Source: Agroathelia rolfsii
Lineage: Eukaryota; Basidiomycota; Agaricomycetes; Amylocorticiales; Amylocorticiaceae
Assembly: GCA_018343915.1 (NCBI GenBank)
Contig: JABRWF010000007.1
Coordinates: 1,054,001 to 1,118,000 of the forward strand
DNA: 64,000 bases
Direction of reading: 5' to 3'
A program made the translations under genes and the position numbers. The notes under the pieces were generated by a model, which saw nothing but the letters and a program-made list of their open reading frames with translations, did not search any database and was not told the DNA's origin. Numbering within the stretch: position 1 is the first letter of the stretch; each line of letters opens with the position of its first letter. This document shows positions 1-11,517 of this stretch, piece after piece.

Positions 1-1257
1 TTTGCGTTGGCTGACCAGCAAAAGTACTACTCTTGACCAAGGGTGACGTAGGGCTCTTGAGGGCCCGAGGATCAGGGGAAAGGATCTGAGCTTTGAAAGC
101 GGCTTCACCCACGAGAGCGAGACCCATTTGCGCACTATTGGGAGTACCGGGATAGATTGACACCGAACCAGCAGAAAGTCTAGAAACGTAGCGATTCTCA
201 GCTATTTTGCCTGATAACGTAGCTTCTACAGCTGCCTGAGTAGTCATCTGGTTCGTAAAGTCTTGTTGCATAGCGTAGGGGTTACTAATACCGGTAGTTG
301 TAGCGCTGAAATGAGAGACGGGAATAGTATTCTCAGGTTCAGTGGTCGGAGGCAAAGAAGGGTAATAGTATTGAGTCCAAGGCATAGGTTTGTTATCTTT
401 CAGTGCGTCAGTCTTCTCTAGAGCTGAAAGCCGTTCTTGCCCACCAAAGAGAGGTGAATCTTGAATGAATGGATCACAGTACGCTTCTTGTAGCACGGGC
501 CGAGATGGAATAGGATGGATTCTTTTTCTTGGACGCGTGCACGATTTGATCAACATGAAGAGCCCAGAGATAACAAGACCAGCACCAACCCCAATGACGA
601 TCATGATCACAGGTGCTATATGTATGGGCGTAGATGAAGCAGGTGAGCTTATCGACGATACAGGAGCCGAAGCCAGAGCTCTGAGAGTGGAGCTAGCGGT
701 GCGTAGCTGCGAAGTCGGAGATACAACACTATAGGATGGCAGAATTGGTGTGGCAGTTGAAGGTTGGAAGGAGAATAGACTAGTAGAAGAGACATTAATG
801 GATTGGGGAAACGGAGACGAGAAATCTGAAACAACAGCAGTTGGTCTATCTGCGGTATTTGAAGACGAAGAGTGGACAGCTGAAGATATGAGTTGAGTAT
901 ATGCTGATGAAGGAGGACATAAAATAGTAACACACTAGTAGTTTCCGGATTGTTTTCAGGTATGGGGTCTGGCACATCCGATACAGCATCGCTATTCGAC
1001 TGCTTCTTATCTGATTCCGAATTTTGTGACTTGGGATCGTTTGGGGCCACATCGGTGTTGGACAGGCGAAGGGGTTGGGACACAGGAGTATGTGCAACTC
1101 CAAAAACTGAATATTGATAATTACGACTATCAGTATCAGTGGTCTTGTTTGGCTTCTTGGGATCAAGGCGGTGAGGTGAGGTTGCCAGGGATGGATGACG
1201 ATGTGATGCGCTGTACAAAGGGTGGCTTTCGCCTTGCCTTCGCGAAGGCGTAGGCAT
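1..1257 (-). CDS. Ser/Thr/Pro-rich single-pass membrane protein, 3'-partial
   Basis: The reading frame runs leftward off the window start, so the C-terminus is missing. From the ATG at 1257 the N-terminal part is rich in Pro, Ser and Asn. A 56-bp intron (880-935, GTGTGT...TCTTCAG, branch-like tactcaac) joins it to a Ser/Thr-rich stretch. A clear membrane segment follows near 575-640 (core IAPVIMIVIGVGAGLVISG), then a basic stop-transfer stretch (KSCTRPRKR) and a Pro/Ser/Thr-rich tail. This is the general layout of fungal Mid2/Axl2-like single-pass surface proteins, but no named domain is visible. No signal peptide is seen after the chosen ATG, so the true start may lie in an upstream exon. 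Function is not recognised. Confidence 0.6.
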
Positions 1258-1760
1258 CTGAGGTGAAGGGCTCGCGTTTACGTGCGTCCAGCGCGGGATA
1301 TAAAGAGCGGATAAGATGCAACGAACGGGAAGGAGGGAAAGAAAGATGGAGATGAACCAATGCGTTCGACGCCGAGTCGCTCACTTCACTCCGGGTTTAA
1401 ACTCCGCAGACGCCGAGCTTGCTTGCGTAAGCAGTCATTACGTTATGACAAATTGTACCGAGCTGAGACCAATGCTGTAATGTATAGAGCACCAACTTGC
1501 AACATTTACAGCGACGACGCTGCTCTGTCTTGACATAACAATCTTTCATCACTGCCATACAGCACAAAAAATCTGGCCTCGTACATATCTGAGGCATCCT
1601 TTCGACATATAAGAGCCTTGTTATCTTGGTCTACTTCTCGTTTAATCTGCAGCGCTGTTCTGGAACGCACGCCCTGTGAATAGTTATTGCCCTTTCACAT
1701 CGCACGCGATTCGACGCGTCTGATTGCCCTCAAAGTCTTCCCTGCTCCGGCCTAGCACAT
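1258..1760. other. Divergent intergenic region
   Basis: About 500 bp lie between the leftward membrane-protein gene and the rightward checkpoint gene. Only short, non-fungal-looking open frames occur. It presumably carries both promoters. No RNA gene or repeat was seen. Confidence 0.5.
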
Positions 1761-4700
1761 ATGCAACCCCTTGGGGAGATCAGGTCCGAAGAATACGCCA
1801 CATTCGCCTCAAAACATTGTTAACCGAACCCGATAGTGACCAGGTGTCTGAATCGCAGGCTAGCCAAATTTTACGCGATGTACTAGGAGGAGAGTCGTTA
1901 GGAGATATTGGGCATCCAGATAGTAGCATCTCAGAAGACTTTTCGTCGATATTAGAAGAGCAGTCGTTTAATGCCCGGAGTTATCCCACCGAAACCGATG
2001 AGCTGAACTATCACCTTCATGGCCTTGCACCTACTCAAACGCAGAACGAGGAGTCATATGCTTTGTCAAACTCACAAAATGAAAACACATCAACGGCTTC
2101 GACACACAAAGGGTGCAATGAGCCTTTGTCTGCTCCACAGAAGCCAAAGGGTTCAAGGTCACACACAGATGCTTCAAGTCGGCCTCCTTCACGTAATGCT
2201 GTGCCTGATAAAAAGAATATAAATGAGATACAGCGCAATCCTCACCTGTCTGGCCCTGGGAAAAGCATTGCCCCGAAGAACAAAGCTACAGAGACACCAC
2301 AACACCCCTCTACGAAACCCAACTCCAAACGGTCTTCACGACAGTCACAAAAATCGACTGAATCAACATCTCAGGACTCATTTGTGGGACCCATCCCTCC
2401 AGAGGATAAACAAAAGCAATTCCTTTCATCTACCAAGCAATTTGATATCCCCTTGTCTGAGATCGGTCGGTCCACGTCTACTGGCGGCTACACCCCTGGC
2501 AAGTCCGAAAACGCCAGTGTCTTCTACAACAGAATGCCCTCTGAAAGAAAGACACACACCGGACATTCCGGCAAAGTCTTGGTGGATGATTCGGATGGTC
2601 GTCAAACCCAATCATCGAATGCTCAATCTCAACAATCTCACGACTCGAACGCGTCGCACTTGGGTCAGTCTCAGTTCGAGATGATCCACAAGCAACCCGA
2701 GGAAGCTACCTTTGAACTCCCAGCTGGCCTTTCTCAGTCTTCGCACGAGGATTCTCAACCAGGCTCGTCATATGCTCGCATTCTTGAAGGAGATTATACA
2801 CAGGAGCCTACGCAGGCAATGGAACCGACACAACCCTCCGGCGAACAGGAGGACACCTCCATGAGCGCACCAATGGCAGATACCACTGACACGAGCGATT
2901 TCCTCAGTCCTCCAAGTCATGATACCCGATTTTTAGTTCCCTCTGTCCCGTCTCTCCCACTACATGATCACACAGCCTCAACCACTACCAGCGAGGCGGG
3001 CCCAGGACCCAGAAGCTTACTGCGTATGATCAATCCTGTTAAGCAGTGGAAGATGAATATGCTCATGGCACAAGTGTCACCGACCGACAGCCGTCCTACT
3101 GGGCCCGTGTCTGATGAAACTCAAGTAGTCGAACCCGAGGAAGATAGCTTTTCGATCCCAGGTCTCGCGTCTCATCCTGAAGAGCGCTATGCCATCGCAC
3201 AGAATGCTCCGGAAGCCAACCACGTTCTCAAGGCCCAACCTGCCAAGAGCGATGATGTTGCTGATCAACACGTATCTGTCCCTCCTCCTCATCCCCCTTC
3301 TGTGCCCACAGCTTTCGGGCTCATGTCTCCTAATCGTAGTAGCGCTGTGGTTCCGGACTCTGAATCCACACAGCAGCTCTCTGTGGGGAGGTCTTCCCGT
3401 CGCCAAACTGTCACTAGCCGTCAATCTTCCCCTTCTCAGCCGCTTATTGAGGTAGTGAAGAAAGCGCCGCCCAAGACACCCCCATCAGCGGAGCTGAGCG
3501 ACGATGATGAAGATGACATCCCTCTTGCTGTTCAAGCCCAGCCATCTACGTCCCGAAAGATCAAAGAGAAGGCCCCGGTCGTGTCTGTGTCCAAGAGTCG
3601 AGTGGTTCAGGTAGGCCGGATGACATGCTATTCATCTATTTCAATGGTTTGACTTGTCCATTTAGACTAGGTCGCCTGCCTCTGGGAAACGTAGGATACA
3701 ACGCTCTGTTGCCCGACCACAAGTTCATGATGAGGTGCCCTCCTCCGCTCCCGAGCAAGACAAGACGAATGTTGCTGAGACAAGAGCCAGAGTGCCTCCC
3801 GAACCTGTGCGCGCTCCCGCGAAACGTAGCAAGACCAACAGTACCCCGAAAGCAGCACGCTTTGGACCGATCAAGTCGTCTAACAATGCGCGAAAGCTGA
3901 CCCCAGTCACGCCAATCGACGAAGATGATGATGATGATGAAGGGGATAACGATGAGATGGACCTTTTGGCATACAAGAATGAACGTGAGTTGACAGCGAC
4001 GGAATCTGTAGAGGATAATGAGACGGAGATGGATTCATTGCCTGCCCCTACTCCAACCCCAGCTACGACAACAACAGTGACAACAACGACAATGTCAACG
4101 ATGGCATCAGAAAGTGCGATTGGTACTGGGACAGGGGCAGTGTCAACGCGCAAGCGTAAGCGGACTGAATCTTCCACAGCGGTTGCCGCACCCAGACCCA
4201 AAGCACCTAGGAAGGGGTCATCATCCACGTCAGCTAGAGCTCAGGCCAATGCTACTACCGCCGCTGGCCGACGAAAGAACGCTACAATCGTCAAGGCGGA
4301 GAACACACCTCAGGCCCATCTGGGCAAGTCCTCACACGCCTTGACAGGAAGCAGGCCCTTGTCCGAAGAGCCTACCAAGGTTTTTGCGCTTTGGAAGCGA
4401 GACGGTTTCTACTACCCAGGCGTGATCTATTCGCATATTGCCGGTTCGCGTTATCGTGTCAACTTTGACGATGGTACGAATGATGAAGTAGACATCAAGA
4501 AGATGCGTCGACATGAGCTACGAAATGGCGACGAGGTCAATGCGACCGAGGCTACCACGAACGCAGTGGTCTCCGACACGACTCAGATGGAGCTAACGGG
4601 CCAGGTCATGGTGGAAATAGATGATGGGGAGGCGCTGGAAAGGTTGGAGATTGAAGTCGCGAATGTCCGCATCGCAGCGCGGGCGATCTCGAAAGCGTGG

Positions 4701-5754
4701 AATAATCGGATGATTGCGCCCGCCTCGGTGGTTCCGATCGTACAACCCAAGTCGTCGAAAGTCTCGCCTTCGCAATCTAGAACCTCTTTGGTCAGCGAGA
4801 ATTCAAAACGCGACGCCCGGACGAAGCCCTTGCTCCGCACTGGATTCGTGATGACTTGGAGCAACAACGATTGGGATGAGAAAGAGAAGACGAAAGTTGT
4901 CTCAACAATCAAGAATCTTGGTGGTACCGTTTTTGACGATTGGTTCTCCATCTATCCCATGAATGGAAAGTCTAGTAACGCCAACACGCGGTGGATGGTA
5001 GACAAGGAAGAGGTCCGATGGAATTTGCAAGACAAGGGGCTTACCCATCTTTTCCTCATATCCGATGATGCCAGTCGAAAACCCAAGTTCCTCATTGCAC
5101 TTGCCCTTGGTATCCCCTGTGTTTCGTTTGAATGGATAGATGCCACCGTTACTCAGGTAAGATCGATATTCATTTCCCTGAGTATATCCTACTGATTCAA
5201 TTTACTTTTTAACTTTTGCGCGTCATCATAGGGGAAAGCCGTCAACTGGAGGTCCTACCTTCTACCTGCCGGATTCTGCGAAGCCATGAACATGCGCGTG
5301 TCCCAATTAGTAGATTGGGACTGGGGAAATTCCTTCGAACACGTAAGAGATATAATGAACAATCCTGCACCCGCAAAGCCCTTCAAGGATTTCACTGTTC
5401 TCTGCTTGGACGGCGACTTTGTGCCGACGGCTAAAGCGAAACGAGTGCGCATTCTCCAAGAGTGAATGTTTCACATTGTGGATTAACCATTTTCTTGTAC
5501 AGATGAACAGCGACGAAACATTCAACAGCAGCCATCGACTCGTGCCCAAGATCATTCTCTCCATGGGCGCCAGTCGCGTCGAAGCAGCTGCCGGGATTGA
5601 GTACGCGTCTGATCCGGACCTCGTGTCGTATGACTACATCGTCGTCAAGGAGGAAGAGCACATTTTGTATGATGTTCCTGAAGGCGTTCAGTGCGTCCAT
5701 TTTGGCTGGGTAAAAGACTGTCTCATTGCGGGTCGAGTTCTGCCGATCACGTGA
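1761..5754 (+). CDS. DNA-damage checkpoint mediator, Rad9/Crb2/53BP1 family (Tudor + BRCT)
   Basis: Adaptors of this family bind modified histones at DNA breaks and recruit the effector checkpoint kinase. The spliced model is join(1761-1783, 1837-3610, 3666-5156, 5232-5444, 5503-5754), 1250 aa. Residues up to about 750 are disordered and rich in Ser/Thr, with many SQ/TQ sites, including a TQ cluster near 2800-2835, as expected for ATM/ATR targets. Lys/Arg and Asp runs come next. A Tudor-like fold begins near 4380 (VFALWKRDGFYYPGVIYS, then YRVNFDDGT). Two BRCT modules make up the C-terminus: the first ends with a typical Trp motif (PCVSFEWIDA), the second with CVHFGWVKDCL. The long frame has no in-frame ATG for about 270 codons, which is why I infer a 23-nt first exon starting at 1761. 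Length is close to budding-yeast Rad9. Confidence 0.85.
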
Positions 5755-6271
5755 GAGTTGAAGGATTATCCCTTTGAAATCTTTTTTCATCTTTTGCTTT
5801 GCCCATCACGTATGCATAACCTTTCTGTCTTATCTGAGTATACTAAGATTTTTAAGCATGTATAATGCCACATAGGCATATTTCTTTTCTCCTTTTTCTT
5901 TCTATCTTTTTTGAATCTCATTCTTTTTCGGACCCTTGTTGCATTATTTCAATAATATAAATACTTGTTTCCGTTTATCTTCATTTTACAGTTGTCGTTT
6001 CCACCTTCATGTTTTGCGACTTACAACCAGAAACATGACCTTTTTCTTATTGATCAGCGATCACTTATATATTTGTGTATCATATAGATCGCAAATCTTA
6101 GCAGCATCTTGTTCAAATTTATGTTTAACTCTCACCACATATTTGCATGCGCCTTTCAGGGCCACTGCGTTTTTGATATGTTTCCGCAATTTAAGGAAAT
6201 TTTCATGGTAATAGCATGTGAGCTTAGAACTACTAATCTCTGTCTAGAACTGTCTTTTTAAATCCGGGTAA
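5755..6271. other. AT-rich convergent intergenic region
   Basis: About 515 bp of T-rich sequence separate two convergent 3' ends. No gene, tRNA or repeat was seen; it probably holds both 3' UTRs. Confidence 0.5.
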
Positions 6272-8513
6272 CTATCCCATCAATCCGAAACCGACAACAG
6301 CAACAGTCACCACAAAGACCAGCAACCGTCGGACCATTCTCCTTCTCGCCAATTCCTTTTCCCATCTGCTTGCACCTTCAGCTGTGAAGTCTTCCCATAC
6401 CGGCCGACGTAGCATCCACCAGAAATAGGTGACCGATCCCGGGAAAGTGGTCACGTTTTTGTTAGATTTGCTTCGGCGGTACCACGACATACAAGTACTC
6501 CAGACCGAACTTTTGAGTCGTCCTTGGAGCCATTTGTCGTACTTGACGGTAGGCTGGAGCTTGACGGCAAAAGAACGCGCTTTATCTTCGAGAATAGGCT
6601 TAATCATCTGCATGATATATTGGACTTGGACCTCGCTTGTAAAGATGAGCGAGGCATGACCGGTTGCCACATTCGGACCTAGAGACCTTCATAAGAGAAT
6701 TCCTTAGTTAATGAGTACTGGCAATCAAACATTACCGTTTATCATGAAGTAGTTGGGAATATCCTGTAAAACATTATTAAACCTTTCCGCTCCAAGAGCT
6801 TCTAAGCTACAACTCACAGGGAAGCATGTGCTAAGATAAGCGGTAGGTCCGCCTTGCTCATCCCAATAATTCCCGAGCTTATGGCCATTACGGCCGGTCA
6901 CTTGTACGTGTTTGGCTCTCTAATATAAGCGCATAAGTGGAACTACCCTTAAATATGCAATTTACGACTACAAATTCACTCACCAAGATGCTGAACCCGG
7001 TAGCATAGATGATTACATCGAGTGGCACAACTTCCCCGCCCGAGAGACGAATACCCTCATCTACGACCGCTTCAATCTTGTCCCATCGTAGATGAACGTT
7101 CGGTTGACTCAGTGAGTCAAGATATCCTGGGTCAATGATAACACGCTTGCAACCTGGGGCTATAAACTGTCTTTAGTGTTGCAATCGTAATCCTGAGGAT
7201 ACAACTAAATATTTACCAAAATCCGGTAGAAGCTTCTCTATATGCTCTGGAGCCTTTGCCTTCATGTATCCGGCCAAATGCTGATTTTGTTCCTTGATTT
7301 TAGTCCATTAATCATAAAAGAAAATATCTTGATGGCGCACCTTGCGGGAAATTCGGGACACGATATTATCAGGGCTCCTGAATGCTATGGATTTTACATC
7401 ACTCTACAAAAGCATTAACAATCGGTGATATGAATCCTAGCGTGATGATGCATACCGTAGCCATGATAAAATTGCGATATATACGTGCTGTGAATGGAAG
7501 GTGTGCGAAGATCCACTTGGTGCGATCCGAATACTCGAACTGGGGTTTGGGCGTATACCATTGACGACTTCGTGCAAAGTTGACAACTTCAACAGTGGGG
7601 TCTTTAGCTATCTGGGGTATTAGCTGAGCACTGTATTTAATCCGTCAGATGAGGGGATGTTATCTATTAATAGTGGCAAGGCCACTCACCCTGAGCAACC
7701 ATTACCAATTACACCCACCCGTTTGCCGGCAAGATCAACGTCATGCCTCCATCGCGCAGAATGCCAGCTAGGCCCCCGGAATGACTCAGTTCCAGTTATG
7801 TCTGAGGGAATCAAAGGATCTTGAAAAAATCCAATTGCAGATATAACGACCTCTGCGGTTGTCTCATAACGCTCGCCAGTAACAGTATCCTCCAGCATGA
7901 TGTGGTATTGCTGTTCTGATTCGTTCCACTCTAATGAAGAGACGGATGTGTTGAATTTGGTAAGTTTCTCTAGGTTATGGGTCGCGAAAATGCGTTCCCA
8001 GTACGCCAAAATCTCCGGCTGTCCAGCGTAATATGAAGTCCAGTTGGGGTTCAACTCTGCTGATAGAGAATACCAGTGAACTCCAACATCACTGCCCTGA
8101 AGACCTCGTAATTAGACACCAGGAATAAAGGATTTGGATGTTGCTATTGCTAACTCACACAACCGGGATAGGTATTTTCCTGAGAGAAATTCGCTCAGCA
8201 ACGTGTATTAGAGTAGAAAACCATCAACATGCGAACTTACACTCCAAGTGCCCCCAATACCCGGCGACCTTTCGTAAATCTAGTATGGCCAGTCATAAGT
8301 TGGTGCAGAATATCTTTGGTATATGAAAAAGGACTGACTATAAAGTTATTGAAGTTTAATTGGGTCTTCAGAGCTATAGCAGCGGCAATTCCACCCGTAC
8401 TGTATATATCCAAATGATCAGCCGCCATTAACAGTATGAGCATAGTCGAAGAACGACTACCCAGCACCAATGATAACCACACGAGCTTGAGGCTTTGAAT
8501 GCTTCCCAGACAT
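6272..8513 (-). CDS. Flavin-containing monooxygenase, Baeyer-Villiger-like (class B)
   Basis: Predicted FAD- and NADPH-dependent oxygenase of ketones or soft nucleophiles. Twelve exons (8461-8513, 8339-8399, 8241-8279, 8159-8179, 8096-7690, 7630-7456, 7403-7341, 7280-7217, 7159-6984, 6919-6818, 6763-6736, 6678-6272) give 531 aa in one frame. The FAD Rossmann motif [17 protein letters not shown] is near residues 12-28. GIGGTW follows near 45-50, the fingerprint [11 protein letters not shown] (FxGxxxHxxxW) at about 164-174, the NADP motif GVIGNGCSG at about 185-193, and YATGF later. A hydrophobic C-terminal segment ([17 protein letters not shown]) could anchor it in the ER membrane. The substrate cannot be told from sequence, and no biosynthetic neighbours are present. 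Confidence 0.9.
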
Positions 8514-9130
8514 AGTTTTAGAGGGTATTCTCTAGTGGGAGGTTGCGTTCTAGGACAACCACAACAATCAGCTCGTTATATACCTGTATATACTATCAAA
8601 TATTAGTACATGTATACATCTGGACTTCATCCATTGGGGTAGCCGCGTTTGACAACCCTTGTAATTGTAATTATCAAAGCTTAATAGCGCTGAGTTCCGA
8701 AGTCCCCCATGATTCGTCGGTCTCATTGGGGAATTCGCGAGTGAAGATATTGGTCACGGTGCCACACGCCCAAACCGCCGGAATCTTACCAGTATGCCAA
8801 CATTCGGACAGCGGATGATGAGCTGCCAGTGATACACACTCTCCCACTGGCATTATTATCACAACTTGAAGTTCTTAAACGCGCCCCTAGATCATGGGGG
8901 GACCATCAATTAATCATCCATAGACATCACTGTCCCTTTCTAACTTGTCGACCCCCCCCCCCACACACACACGCTACCACCACTATCATACATCAGCTCT
9001 CAAGTCTCGCAAATCTGAGTACCATTCAAGTTCGCCTCTACGGCTTTGCCGTTTTCCCCAATGAAAACGACCAGCCACCAAGCTCCTAAGCCACTCCCTA
9101 ACTCCATCAAAACGAAAGACTACTGGTATA
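8514..9130. other. Intergenic, low-complexity C/CA tract
   Basis: No coding sequence is supported. A poly-C/CA tract lies at about 8950-8974. A perfect 8-bp inverted repeat (TGCCAGTG at 8824, CACTGGCA ending 8852, 13-nt loop) could form a small hairpin. Confidence 0.5.
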
Positions 9131-9740
9131 TCAAGCTCCGACCCGCAGGCTCATCCCGATAAGGAGATCTGGATGGATCTCAGCGCGGACGCAAGCACGC
9201 CGGAGTGGCTTTTGCCCTTTTTCCTCAAAAGCACTAAGAAATGCTCTAGAATGATGAGCATGGGCAAGCGGGTCAACATCTATCATGCAGAAATAGGAGC
9301 CTAGTGGAGGTCCCATAGCCGACTTCTTCGCCTCATTAAATGCTGCTTCTACCTTCTGTCACATCATGGTCTTCTAATCGGCCACACAACTGGTGGCTAA
9401 TGCCAATGGTACCAGGAGGTAGAGTGTCACTCGGTTCGCTCCTTCGGTATCCGATCGGCCACTACAGGTATATTGACTACTAGCATTCTCTTTAGTCACA
9501 ATTAAGACTCACTGCTCTAGAATGGAAAGCTCACCATTGGCGATTCAGATATGTATGACGACAGGCTTTGCTGCAGGTCAAGACTACAAGCTTGTCCGAA
9601 TTGGATGACTCTGAAAAAATAAATGGCAGCCTGGGATGGAATTGGTTTGATAGTTGATGGGGCCTTGACCTTGCAGCGGGAAGTCAAGATCACCTACGAA
9701 ACGCCCTTTTGATGCGTTTGTACCTCAGCTCTTTTTTTCA
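9131..9740 (-). pseudogene. Possible decayed gene of unknown family
   Basis: Read on the minus strand, three coding-like pieces follow each other. Piece one is about 9540-9680 and includes SDKLVVLTCSKACRHTYL. Piece two is about 9372-9470 and includes TLPPGTIGISHQLCGRLEDH. Piece three is about 9131-9370 and includes SYFCMIDVDPLAHAHHSRAF before a stop. A 73-bp candidate intron with GTGAGC...TGTAG ends joins pieces one and two. Pieces two and three are in different frames with no usable intron between them, so there is a frameshift near 9360. No start codon is evident. I do not recognise the family. It could be a degraded copy, a sequencing error in a real gene, or chance. Confidence 0.3.
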
Positions 9741-10020
9741 TTGTTCGCCCCAACGGACGAGTAGTCATTACAGTTTAGGCCGCCCTAGGAACCACCAGAC
9801 ATATTATGGTACCAGTGGACATAAATAATTTCTTGTTACCGTGATGTCCATGTGTTGGATTTTCACTTCAGATGGTCCTTCTGCCAGTGGTCCGTCGCAG
9901 TTTTCAAGTTGTACTAGGTAGGAGGCGCATCTTTGACTGCAAATAGATGATTTTGATGCTGTTGGGCAATGGATTGCATCTTTACTTTTTGTTGTGTAGG
10001 TGACTGAATAATCACATTTC

Positions 10021-10188
10021 ACCCAAGGAAAAGCCTCATTTTTGTTAACACTTTTACCAATCACTTTAATTTGAGTAAAAGGATCGATCGGTAAAAGCGA
10101 GCATCACGTGACCATATTCCGGCGGAGAATTAGGTTTTGGTAAAATAAAAAATAAAAAAAGACATTTTTCTTTTGAAAACCGCAGAGT
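10021..10188. repeat. MITE-like element, copy 1
   Basis: The segment starts with tcacatttcacccaagg and ends with ttttgaaaaccgcagagtg. The ends are imperfectly inverted relative to each other. It contains gagtaaaaggat...ggtaaaagcg and a cacgtga motif, which recur at about 10400-10450 and 10890-10940. It is short, AT-rich and has no coding capacity, consistent with a non-autonomous DNA element. Boundaries are approximate. Confidence 0.5.
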
Positions 10189-10348
10189 GTGAATTCGGAT
10201 CAGTGCAGCGTTTTGAAACCTGTTACGTTTATTTTTGTATTTATGCAGTGACCACCAAAAGTCTGTTACATGGGCTTTTACTACAGTTTTTGTATTTCAT
10301 CCACTCCTACACCGTTTTTCAAATAAAAATTCTTGCAGTATATCTCAC

Positions 10349-11030
10349 ACTCGGGAGTTTCCCAGGGGAAAGCACCATTTCTACCAATACTCCTACCAGC
10401 CGTTTTACTTTGAGTAAAAGGATTAGTAAAAGCGGGCATCATGTGATTATATATATATTTAAATATGTTTGTATACCGCATCATGTACCATACACAAACT
10501 ACGGTGTGAGGAGCTGTGGTGACCGTTTGGAAGGTAAGGGAAGTGTGGTGTGTAGTAGCATAAGGGGAAGTTAGGAGGTTTGAAGCTGTTATGTTAATAA
10601 GTATCAATGGAGAGAGGGGAGTTTATGTAGCTGGAAAGGTAAAACATGATTGTTGGTTATATGGAATAAAGGAATTATAGGCATGATGGTTAGGTAGGTA
10701 AGGGTTGTATAGGACTGGGGGGTTTAGCAAAGGCATTGGTGCCTGACACGAATTTTGTGAGCGCTTCGAGGCCTTTGCGAACGCCAAGGATGAGTGGGAT
10801 AGAGAAGCCACTGGAGGCCCTAACTATATGGTGTCGATGACTGTCATAGAGAGGGCAGTCAGCAATGATGATGTAATCGCGCGTTTGGAAGGTGGTCACG
10901 TGATTATATTTTAGCAGAGAATTTGGTCACGTGATTTATTTATTTATTTTATTTTTAATACCAAATCCTTTATCCGAAGTAGAGAGATTTGGTAAAAACA
11001 GCATTTTTCTTTTGAAAACCCCAGAGTATC
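10349..11030. repeat. MITE-like element, copy 2, expanded or nested
   Basis: The left end (tcacactcgggagtttccca) resembles the left end of copy 1. The right end (catttttcttttgaaaacccc, about 11001-11023) nearly matches the right end of copy 1 at about 10164-10184. The interior repeats the gagtaaaagg/agtaaaagcgggcatca block and the cacgtgatta block, but is much longer, so other sequence has been inserted or duplicated. No open frame of interest. Confidence 0.45.
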
Positions 11031-11517
11031 AAGTGTCCCTTGCTAGCCTGCATTATTATATTAAGGAAAAATATTGTAGTTGGTCATCGGTGTGCAAATC
11101 AATGGTCATTCATGAAAAATGGCAAAACCAAGCTCAGCGAATACAAGATATTTTACAATGCTGATATTTCCCCCTAAAACTAGACCTAAGAAACATCAAA
11201 ATCAATAAAAGGTTTGTGTGAGTCGAGTAGCTGGATGACGAGCTAGAAATTCCATATTGGCTGCTTTGATTTCCTATCAAAACAGCCAACTTGTGGAATT
11301 TCTAGCTCGTCATCCAGCTACTCGACTCACACAAACCTTTTATTGATTTTGATGTTTCTTAGGTCTAGTTTTAGGGGGAAATATCAGCATTGTAAAATAT
11401 CTTGTATTCGCTGAGCTTGGTTTTGCCATTTTTCATGAATGACCATTGATTTGCACACCGATGACCAACTACAATATTTTTCCGTAGTATAATAACTCAG
11501 GATTACAAGGGACACTT
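11031..11517. repeat. 487-bp foldback with 190-bp perfect arms
   Basis: The left arm 11031-11270 and right arm 11276-11517 are reverse complements around a 5-nt loop (ttcct, 11271-11275). The stretch 11065-11254 matches 11294-11483 perfectly over 190 bp. The outer 12 bp (aagtgtcccttg) also match, with a few substitutions between (ctagcctgca against taatcctgag). There is no coding capacity. It could be a foldback transposon or MITE, a source of hairpin RNA for RNA interference, or an assembly artefact. A matching target-site duplication was not found. Confidence 0.85.

Noticed and set aside
3725..4228. Val/Ser-rich open frame antisense to the checkpoint gene
   Set aside because: It arises from Thr/Asp repeat codons on the other strand.
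10623..10899. Short minus-strand frames inside the repeat island
   Set aside because: They lie inside repeat copy 2, overlap each other in two frames, and show no conserved motif.
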